Shown in pieces: positions 7,957 through 14,698 of a stretch of 36,545 bases of DNA. Position 1 is the first letter of the stretch; the number at the start of each line of letters is the position of its first letter. The stretch is from the IMG/VR virus record IMGVR_UViG_3300044490_000052, positions 1 through 36,545 of that record. The stretch is one strand, 5' to 3'. The notes beneath the pieces were generated by a model, which saw only the letters and a list, made by a program, of their open reading frames with translations, did not search any database and was not told the DNA's origin. The stretch comes from a virus. Both the position numbers and the translations under genes were made by a program.

Positions 7957-8417
7957 GCAGTCAAACGTTGAAGAGTCAAGATCCGCTATTGTGGATGCAG
8001 GAAGAGATTGAAGGTGTGCTGGTCAAGACACCCTGGTTTAGCAGTCTATCGGACTGCATCATTGTTGCGGACAAGGGTGACGCGCTCAACAGCCTTAGCA
8101 TGCTGCTTTCCAAGACGGGTCTTGCTATTGTCATCGAGCCTATAGCCACGAGCGTTTCCTACAGCGGCAGCGAAATCGTTCTGACGTGGGACGATGCTAA
8201 CCCGATAATGATCACGGTCTTTGAGGACGTTAATGCCAACAGAAACTCGCCAGACGGAAAAAAGAAGCGAGCATCTGAGGTAGCTGTGCAGATCATCAAA
8301 GCTTTCAAACCTTCTGTACCTGCAACGCCTTGCTGCTTCACCAAGGCCGTACTGCAGTCAGATTCCGATGGCAAGTGCGTCTACTCGCTGTCGGGTAGGG
8401 CAATTGTGAAGCTGTAG
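7953..8417 (+). CDS. probable tail terminator / neck protein
   Basis: A 154-aa protein whose ATG overlaps the previous stop as ATGA. It has an N-terminal helix (LLWMQEEIEGVLVKTPWF), central strands with SYSGSEIVLTWDD, then a helix AVQIIKAF and C-terminal strands. Size, alpha-beta layout and position between morphogenesis genes and the presumed tube gene suit a tail terminator (Mu gp37-like role). No specific motif was recognised, so this is a position-based call. Confidence 0.35.
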   Translation: MSSQTLKSQDPLLWMQEEIEGVLVKTPWFSSLSDCIIVADKGDALNSLSMLLSKTGLAIVIEPIATSVSYSGSEIVLTWDDANPIMITVFEDVNANRNSPDGKKKRASEVAVQIIKAFKPSVPATPCCFTKAVLQSDSDGKCVYSLSGRAIVKL

Positions 8418-8426
8418 AGGTTAACT

Positions 8427-9074
8427 ATGGACATTCCGTTTGGAGCCATACAGGAACTTGGAGCCATCGCAGGCTGGAACGAGCAAACGCCAGATCGCAG
8501 TACAGCTAGTGACCGTAAGTTCACGTTAAGCAAGGACGGGAACGAAACAGATTCCCACGTCCACAACCCAAAGGTCGAAGTCAACGTGCCTTACGTCGCT
8601 GACACAGACGGTACGGTTGTGATACCTGGTACGATTGGCGCAATCGTCAATTCGCTCGTTCTCACGCAGATTCAGGTCAACACCACTGCCGAAGACTACG
8701 CGAAGATGTCGCTGCAGGCACATGACCACACGGAGAATCCGCATGCTACCGTGCGGTCTGGCACACACGCCATACCGGCGTTCAATGGCTTTGGCGCTAC
8801 CGATTTCCTGGGTGGCACTGCAGGCACTGATGCAGCAGTAGAGTCGTCCTCTCTCACCATCAAGTGTGAGCACGTTGACATCACTGGTGACGGCGGCACG
8901 CATGTTGACGGTGAGAACTACCACGCCACGATCGAAGCTGAGACCACTTGGCATGGGGTGCCTAGTGTTGAGGCTGATCCAGCGTGGGATAACGTTACGT
9001 CACAGACCAAGACCAACAATCAGGGTCACAAGACAACGACCGTTCGCGGGGTTAAGTCTGTATCTCTGGCGTAG
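8427..9074 (+). CDS. probable major tail (tube) protein
   Basis: A 215-aa beta-rich protein with many Thr, Asp, His and Gly residues and no transmembrane segment. It follows the terminator-like gene and precedes the tail-assembly region, the usual place of the tube subunit. A GAGG site lies upstream of the ATG. No sheath-like gene is found nearby, so a non-contractile siphovirus-type tail is favoured. The sequence itself is not recognised; the role is from context. Confidence 0.4.
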   Translation: MDIPFGAIQELGAIAGWNEQTPDRSTASDRKFTLSKDGNETDSHVHNPKVEVNVPYVADTDGTVVIPGTIGAIVNSLVLTQIQVNTTAEDYAKMSLQAHDHTENPHATVRSGTHAIPAFNGFGATDFLGGTAGTDAAVESSSLTIKCEHVDITGDGGTHVDGENYHATIEAETTWHGVPSVEADPAWDNVTSQTKTNNQGHKTTTVRGVKSVSLA

Positions 9075-9080
9075 TGGTCT

Positions 9081-10193
9081 ATGAAAGTTGTAGTCTCTAC
9101 AACTGACATCACTTTCAGCGGCGTAGCGTTGCGCAAGGGGCAGCGCTACGTCGCTTCTGATAACGTTGCAAGCTGCATGGTAGGCGCAGTGCCTGGTGTC
9201 GTCCGTATGGTTGCCGACGCCACGATTTATACCAGACCGTGGCGGGGTGAAGACCTTACGGGCAAGACCCTGCTCGTTTATCGTGCGTTGGGGCTGGGTG
9301 ACGAGTTTCTCGCTGCCAGACTTTGTGAAGTGGCTAAGCGTCGTCACAACGCAGCAGTTGTGAAGTTTGCCTGTTTTGAAGCACACCATCCGATCTGGGC
9401 ACACGCGGAGACGCCGTTTGTTCTGCTTCCTTCAATCGTCCCGTGGGAAGATTGGGCAAGCGCCACGTGTCATGTAGTGGGCGAGCACTGGTGGGAAAGC
9501 TTAGGCACATCCGATCAACCTGACTGCTTTGGTGTGATGGCTGCCGTTTGTAACATCGAGATTGCCGTAGAAGACCGGCTACCCCTAGTACCGTATCCAC
9601 CTGTTGAAGTCTTGACCAAAACGGCAGACCACCTTAATCAGCGGGTGGGTAACCGTTCACTCGTCCTGTGGCAGGCTTCGGCAACGTCAAAGATTCGGTC
9701 CTACTCGGTAGAACAGACGCATAGGGCCATAGGCGCTGTGCTTGAGCAGACAGACGCCGTGGTTGTGGTTATCGGGCACCCAAAGCAGATAGAAGCCTAC
9801 GAGATTGAAGAAACCGATCGTATCGCCACTTACTCTGGCGGCATACCAGGCTTGATCGCTCTGACGGCAGTTGCGGCTGGTCGTCGCTCCTGTGTGGTGT
9901 GTCCGGATTCCGTTCTTGGCCACATCAGTGCTGCGTACCCAAAGCTGCCGGTTGTTTCGCTCTGGTCAAGCTTTGACCCATCACGCAGAGTTGCTTCCTA
10001 TACCAACCACAAGCCAATCTTCAACCGCATTCAGTGTAGTCCGTGCTGGGCACACGAGCAGTCTGGAGATCCGCGCAACTACAAGGGCTGTCCGCTTACT
10101 GCTTGTGGTGACTATTGTGCTGGGCTGCGCTGCATCGAACCCGCGAAGGTTGCTGCTGCCGTGGTTGACATGCTTGGGAAGGGCGCACAGTGA
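9081..10193 (+). CDS. GT9-like (heptosyltransferase-type) glycosyltransferase
   Basis: A 370-aa GT-B fold protein resembling the ADP-heptose:LPS heptosyltransferase family (GT9). The N-terminal half has the family-like RALGLGDEF loop (about residues 69-77). The C-terminal half has VLWQASATSKIRSYSVE, VVVVIGHP, then CPDSVLGHISAAYPKLPVVSLW (from about 274), matching the nucleotide-sugar-binding DSxxxHxAAxxxxPVVxLW element. A Cys-rich block (about 319-351, six Cys) precedes a final RCIEPAKVAAAVVDML helix, similar to the C-terminal RCLxxIxPxxV segment of GT9 enzymes. It lies inside the tail operon, its stop overlapping the next GTG. It may glycosylate a virion protein or modify the host surface; donor and acceptor are unknown. 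Confidence 0.65.
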   Translation: MKVVVSTTDITFSGVALRKGQRYVASDNVASCMVGAVPGVVRMVADATIYTRPWRGEDLTGKTLLVYRALGLGDEFLAARLCEVAKRRHNAAVVKFACFEAHHPIWAHAETPFVLLPSIVPWEDWASATCHVVGEHWWESLGTSDQPDCFGVMAAVCNIEIAVEDRLPLVPYPPVEVLTKTADHLNQRVGNRSLVLWQASATSKIRSYSVEQTHRAIGAVLEQTDAVVVVIGHPKQIEAYEIEETDRIATYSGGIPGLIALTAVAAGRRSCVVCPDSVLGHISAAYPKLPVVSLWSSFDPSRRVASYTNHKPIFNRIQCSPCWAHEQSGDPRNYKGCPLTACGDYCAGLRCIEPAKVAAAVVDMLGKGAQ

Positions 10194-10930
10194 GACTGCC
10201 ACGCAACAAAACTACGCTGCTTTGGAAGACTGCAATTCGTGAGTTGTCGTCTAACGGCGTGAACGTTGACCCAGAAGACGTGGTTTGGCTTTGGCAGCTT
10301 GCAGATCGCGTCTATTTCACGGCAGGCCGTAGGCTTCTCTTTACCCGTGCACCTATGTTCTTACCCACAGCGTCTCTTGGTGCTACTCGCACTTCACCGC
10401 TTGTCCTTTACCCCATCACTCTACAGGGTATTGATTGGCTGCTCGCAGTTAGTGTCTGGTGGAAAGGCTCGGACATGCTGCCTGCCGCTTTTGCATGTGC
10501 TCACTCTGACGGAGAGAAGCACGCTATTTTCCACGAGACTGATCATGGCACCATAGAAGCTACCGTTGCTAGCTGGGCTAGCACGTTACCGTGCACACCC
10601 GAAGACCTGAGGCATGCTGTTCAACTCCAGACAGAGACGCCAGATGTCAGTATTGAGACGGACACAGCACACACAGTAAGCACGTCTGCTGTTGATTGGG
10701 GCGAACTGCTGGCTCTTCTTTCTGGCGTGTATCACGTTGCGCCGTGGGACTTGCTGATGCGTCCCTTCTGTGATATAGAAGAGATGCTGGACAAGATGCC
10801 TCGTATTGCTGCGCTTCATGGGCGAGTCGTGGAAGACCAAGACAGACGTAAAACCTTACGCGAGTTCCAGGAAGGCGTATTGTACCTAAAGCGTACGTAC
10901 GCGACAGTAACGCCGGTTGAAAAACCATGA
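10190..10930 (+). CDS. probable tail assembly chaperone-region protein
   Basis: A 246-aa protein with a GTG start overlapping the glycosyltransferase stop (GTGA) and ending in an ATGA overlap with the tape measure gene. Genes immediately upstream of the tape measure are normally tail assembly chaperones. The C-terminal segment SAVDWGELLALLSGVYHVAPWDLLMRP resembles the small helical domain common in such proteins (a DW-x-LL ... xGxxPxxxL pattern). The N-terminal 150 residues are not recognised. No obvious slippery frameshift sequence was found. Role inferred mainly from position. Confidence 0.4.
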   Translation: MRLPRNKTTLLWKTAIRELSSNGVNVDPEDVVWLWQLADRVYFTAGRRLLFTRAPMFLPTASLGATRTSPLVLYPITLQGIDWLLAVSVWWKGSDMLPAAFACAHSDGEKHAIFHETDHGTIEATVASWASTLPCTPEDLRHAVQLQTETPDVSIETDTAHTVSTSAVDWGELLALLSGVYHVAPWDLLMRPFCDIEEMLDKMPRIAALHGRVVEDQDRRKTLREFQEGVLYLKRTYATVTPVEKP

Positions 10931-12966
10931 GCAAGAACGTTGAAATCACGATTTCCGTTAGGGACCGTGCGAAAGCGGTTATATCTGACGTATCAAAGGC
11001 TTTCCACAACCTGTGGGCAGCTGTAAAGAGTGGAGACCTTGGGCAGATCTATCGCGGGTTTACGGGGTTGTTTGCTGCAGGACACGTTATTAGTTCTGCG
11101 ATACGCGGCGTAATCAGCACGATAAAGGGTTTTGCTGCGGCGGTAAACGAGTACATCGCACAGGTTGCTGAAATTGAACGAGCCACTAACCGTCTGGCTC
11201 GTGTCATGGGTTCCAAACTGTCAGCACGCAGGGAAGCAAAGCAACTCATTGAACTACCAATAAAGGTAGTGTTTGACGAGTCCGAAATAATCGCCGCAGA
11301 CGCAGCACTGAGGCGCAAGACAAAAAATGCTTTAGGTGGAGTAGAGGATATAAGTTTGTTGGCTGATGTGGCCGTATCAACCAACACTTCGCTTTCTGAA
11401 TTGGCTGACACCATTGGAATTATCGTTGGTAGGCTGCAAGCCGGTGATGACAGCTTTGGCCGTTTCGCGATGCAGCTTGTGTCTTCCGGTGCTGTTACTG
11501 CTGACGTTGTGGCTGAGATGGAGCGGCTGGTCAAGTCGGGTAAATCTGCGGGTGATGTGGTTAACTACCTTTTTGATGCACTTAAGCGTGACCACGGTGG
11601 TGCGTTTAGCGACATCACAGACGACATTGACTCTCTGGCAAGACGCTTGCGAGAACAGATCAACGACGCCAAGCGTGAACTTTCATCCGGTCTGTTTCCC
11701 ATGCTTCGTGATTATGGCCTTGCCATTGAAGCTGCCGTTATGGGTTGGGGTGTTGGGTTAAGTAGAGGATTCGTCTGGTTGACCCGCACTATAGCCGCAC
11801 AGATCGCCAAGGCTACAGGAGACCTTGAACGGTATAAAAATCTTACTACCAAACCGGGTGTGGAAGAAGCATCATCCGAAGAAGCATCCTCAGAGGAAAC
11901 CCCTTTAGAGGAAGCTGCAGCACCAGAAGCACCCGCAGTGCCAGCGGCTCCGAAAGCACCGAAAGCAGTAGCGGGGACTCCTCCTGCAGGGGTTCCTTCT
12001 ACTACTGAAACTCCTCCTCCTTCTACCACTACGCCAACTAAGGTTTCCCCTGTAGTAGCGCGTAGAACTTCTTCTGCGGCTGCACGTAAGAAAGCGGTAA
12101 ATGCTGCCGCTAAATACGCTTTCGATCCACAAGAAATTGCTGCTGAACGTAAGGCGATGGCAGAAGAAGATGCCAGAGCAGCAGAACTCGAAGAACAAGC
12201 CCGTAAGCTAGACGAGGACGCGTTTCTAAAAACGGCGTCTCCAGAGCGTCGCGAGCGCTTTTGGGGTAAGAAAGCGCAAGCAGCTAAGGAAAAGCGTGAC
12301 GACTTAAGCCTATCACGATTGGAACGAGCCAAAGCATCTGTTGAGTTCCAGGAAGCTGCGGAGTCCGAACGCACAGCACGTGAAGAGGTAAAGGCGAAAC
12401 TTCGAGCCGACGCAGATGCTGTTATTCAGAAAGAGAAAGAAGATAGGGAACGATCAAAGGAAACTGCAGCTAACCTCAGGCAGCAGGAGCAAAAAGGCCT
12501 ACAAAGCCTGCACGATAAGGAAGCTGATCGGTCAAGCAAGCTTACCACCCAGGCGCGTGAACAGGCTCAATTCGCGGACAAGGCTGTTGACGCTGCTGAA
12601 ACTGCCCGTGCTCGTGTCCTCGACCCTGCTGATGCTCGTAACGCTGACCGTGCAGAAGCACGTAAGAAGAAAGAAAAGGCAAGAGACGATAAGCACATCT
12701 CTAACCTTCTGCGTAGCGCGAAGGCTGCAGGATACGAAGTGCTGCAGGGACCAGGGGGCATCTTTGAAGCTATCAAGACCGGTAAGGGTGGACCGATTTC
12801 CAAGCGTCTAGCTGATGCTATAGTGGCAGACGCAAAAGCAAAGTTTGCAGAGCAGCAGAAGGCAGAGGCTCAGCGCCTCGACCGCGAAGCCAAGGAAGCT
12901 GCAAAGCGTAGTGTCGAATTACTCAAGCTAATTGAAGAACACACTAAGGCTGGGCCGGTAGTCTAG
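10927..12966 (+). CDS. tail tape measure protein
   Basis: A 679-aa tape measure that sets tail length and escorts DNA. The N-terminal part has a hydrophobic stretch (about residues 40-75, GLFAAGHVISSAIRGVISTIKGFAA). Residues about 85-290 are helical and include a second hydrophobic patch (YGLAIEAAVMGWGVGL). Residues about 311-380 form a Pro/Thr/Ala/Glu-rich linker, followed by about 300 residues of Lys/Glu/Arg/Ala coiled coil. At about 0.15 nm per residue the tail would be near 100 nm (inference). Short for a siphovirus tape measure but consistent with the module. No lysozyme or peptidase motif is seen in it. Confidence 0.75.
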   Translation: MSKNVEITISVRDRAKAVISDVSKAFHNLWAAVKSGDLGQIYRGFTGLFAAGHVISSAIRGVISTIKGFAAAVNEYIAQVAEIERATNRLARVMGSKLSARREAKQLIELPIKVVFDESEIIAADAALRRKTKNALGGVEDISLLADVAVSTNTSLSELADTIGIIVGRLQAGDDSFGRFAMQLVSSGAVTADVVAEMERLVKSGKSAGDVVNYLFDALKRDHGGAFSDITDDIDSLARRLREQINDAKRELSSGLFPMLRDYGLAIEAAVMGWGVGLSRGFVWLTRTIAAQIAKATGDLERYKNLTTKPGVEEASSEEASSEETPLEEAAAPEAPAVPAAPKAPKAVAGTPPAGVPSTTETPPPSTTTPTKVSPVVARRTSSAAARKKAVNAAAKYAFDPQEIAAERKAMAEEDARAAELEEQARKLDEDAFLKTASPERRERFWGKKAQAAKEKRDDLSLSRLERAKASVEFQEAAESERTAREEVKAKLRADADAVIQKEKEDRERSKETAANLRQQEQKGLQSLHDKEADRSSKLTTQAREQAQFADKAVDAAETARARVLDPADARNADRAEARKKKEKARDDKHISNLLRSAKAAGYEVLQGPGGIFEAIKTGKGGPISKRLADAIVADAKAKFAEQQKAEAQRLDREAKEAAKRSVELLKLIEEHTKAGPVV

Positions 12967-12977
12967 GAGAACAAGTC

Positions 12978-13271
12978 ATGCCGTGGTCAGCTACAGTTGA
13001 TGACGCGCACAAAATCCACCGCAGAACCCGTATGGTCAAGGAAGTTATGACGCTTTCCGATGGGTCAACCGGATCGTTCCTGGGCCAGATACAGCGTCGT
13101 AACACAATCACGTCAGAAGAATGGGTAGGCATCCAGGGTACGGTTGCTGTTGATTATGTTGGATCGCATGCGACGGACTCAGATGTTGAAGACATCTCTG
13201 CTGAGATAGCCAACGACGCCGGTGCCTATAGCATAAGAAAAGAAACCATTGCACTAGGCACGTGGTACTGA
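12978..13271 (+). CDS. small distal tail or hypothetical protein
   Basis: A 97-aa protein with a good site (TAGGAGAACAAGTC before the ATG). Not recognised. It is hydrophilic, with SLS/beta-type segments (MTLSDGSTGSFLGQIQRRNTI), lies right after the tape measure and is translated closely with the next gene (2 bases between stop and ATG). A distal-tail or connector role is plausible only from position. Confidence 0.5.
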   Translation: MPWSATVDDAHKIHRRTRMVKEVMTLSDGSTGSFLGQIQRRNTITSEEWVGIQGTVAVDYVGSHATDSDVEDISAEIANDAGAYSIRKETIALGTWY

Positions 13272-13272
13272 C

Positions 13273-14025
13273 ATGAGACTTAAAAACGACTTCAAGGGAC
13301 AGACAGGCGAGCGAATCCCGCATGACTGGTTGAACACTATTGCCAACTTTTGGAACGACCTGCAGGTCGTTGGTGGATCTCTCACAAGAAGATCCGATGG
13401 TAGGTTCACGACTATAGGTTTCGCTGGTGGTGGCGGTGGTTCTCCGTTTAGGTCATCTTTTGTTATTGTGAGTTCAAGCGGTACGATAGGTACGCTGCTT
13501 CCTGGCCAGTTTTTCGTTGATGGCGTTGCGGTGACCATTACAGGGTTACCGGCAACCGTGGCAGCAAGCGCTCATCGTGAAGCGTGGATTGAGCGAAACA
13601 CGTCGTCAAGCGCCGTTGACTGGAAGGAAGGCACGGCAACACCTGCATCTGCTGGAACCATACGCGTTTATCCCGTACTAGAGATTGATGTTGCTGGTGG
13701 CACAATAGCAACGGTTACGCATGCACACCCCGCAGATTTCCATATTGGTGCTGGTCTTACCGCTACTGGCACTTGGCAACTCATGGGGACCAGTGCTGAA
13801 CACGGCGATTCGGCTGCAATCGACACATGGACAAGCGGCGGCACGAGTGGACTCCAATTCACGGCGCTGGTTGATATCGGCTACGACCACACTGCAGGAA
13901 CGCCGCGCTTGTACGGTGTCAAACGCACAGGCACATACGATCGCCACGGCAACTTAACTGGTGTTAGCGCTGAGTCCCTTGTTGAAATAGATGTTCCAAT
14001 TTCGCATGCTCTTCTCGGAACATGA
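13273..14025 (+). CDS. probable distal tail / baseplate-hub component
   Basis: A 250-aa protein after the tape measure. The N-terminus (GQTGERIPHDWLNTIANFWNDLQVVGG) resembles the trimer-initiating or virion-attachment helix of many fibre-related proteins. It is followed by a Gly-rich stretch (FAGGGGGS) and beta-rich repeats (FFVDGVAVTITGLPATV). The C-terminal half is beta-rich with His. Overlaps the next ATG as ATGA. Could be a short tail fibre or a fibre-base protein; no enzymatic motif seen. Confidence 0.45.
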   Translation: MRLKNDFKGQTGERIPHDWLNTIANFWNDLQVVGGSLTRRSDGRFTTIGFAGGGGGSPFRSSFVIVSSSGTIGTLLPGQFFVDGVAVTITGLPATVAASAHREAWIERNTSSSAVDWKEGTATPASAGTIRVYPVLEIDVAGGTIATVTHAHPADFHIGAGLTATGTWQLMGTSAEHGDSAAIDTWTSGGTSGLQFTALVDIGYDHTAGTPRLYGVKRTGTYDRHGNLTGVSAESLVEIDVPISHALLGT

Positions 14026-14690
14026 GTGTAGAAAGACATTTCGTTTTTGATCCGGCCAGCGGACACTTTGCCCGTGATCCGACGACCGGCCATCTGATTT
14101 ATGCGGCCATTGCAGATCCGTCTTACTCTGGGTCAAGCGGTAAGAAAGGTGAACACACGGACAGCACTGCTGGTGATCCGCCAGTCTACCCACCGGAATC
14201 GGCTGCCATGTCCGAAGCAGTCACCGCCATGCAGGCGGACTCCTGGGGGTACACAACATTCCCGTCGCGATCAACGTATAAGTTCTGGAACGGCAGCAGC
14301 GCAAACACGCGCTGTCGTGCTTCTTGCCGTGAATACAGTTACGATTCCAGCGAATATGCTGGTGCAACCATTGTCGGCGCGTTTCTTACGATCAACGCGT
14401 CGTCTTCGATAGACGTTTACCGCATCAAATTCGCCGTTTCAGCGTCGTCCTCGCCGTCAGATACCTGGTCTGTCATTCACGACTCGCCGCACTACACCGG
14501 AAGCGCCAACGGGACAACTCTCTTCGTCCCATTCTCTGCAACTCTCGATGACTATTTCTTCATCTATTTCAGCGCTGACGACTACTCTGCCTTGTCTCTA
14601 GCCGATCCTGGTTACGGTAGCGCAACCACTGGCAAGGATGTTCCAATCATGAACAGCGGTGGAAATCTTCGGTTCGTCCTCACGTCATAG
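14022..14690 (+). CDS. virion-associated hypothetical protein, beta-rich
   Basis: A 222-aa protein beginning with two similar units, HFVFDPASGHFARDP and TTGHLIYA, then a Ser/Tyr/Asp-rich beta segment (about 75-220) that could form a jelly-roll or carbohydrate-binding domain (SSSIDVYRIKFAVSASSSPSDTW). Located between distal tail and main fibre genes, so a receptor-binding or fibre-accessory role is likely. Not assigned to a family. Confidence 0.45.
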   Translation: MSVERHFVFDPASGHFARDPTTGHLIYAAIADPSYSGSSGKKGEHTDSTAGDPPVYPPESAAMSEAVTAMQADSWGYTTFPSRSTYKFWNGSSANTRCRASCREYSYDSSEYAGATIVGAFLTINASSSIDVYRIKFAVSASSSPSDTWSVIHDSPHYTGSANGTTLFVPFSATLDDYFFIYFSADDYSALSLADPGYGSATTGKDVPIMNSGGNLRFVLTS

Positions 14691-14698
14691 GAGCACCC

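Noticed and set aside
11712-12374. 220-aa reverse frame, Ala/Ser-rich
   Set aside because: Antisense to the tape measure low-complexity region; composition mirrors the coding strand.
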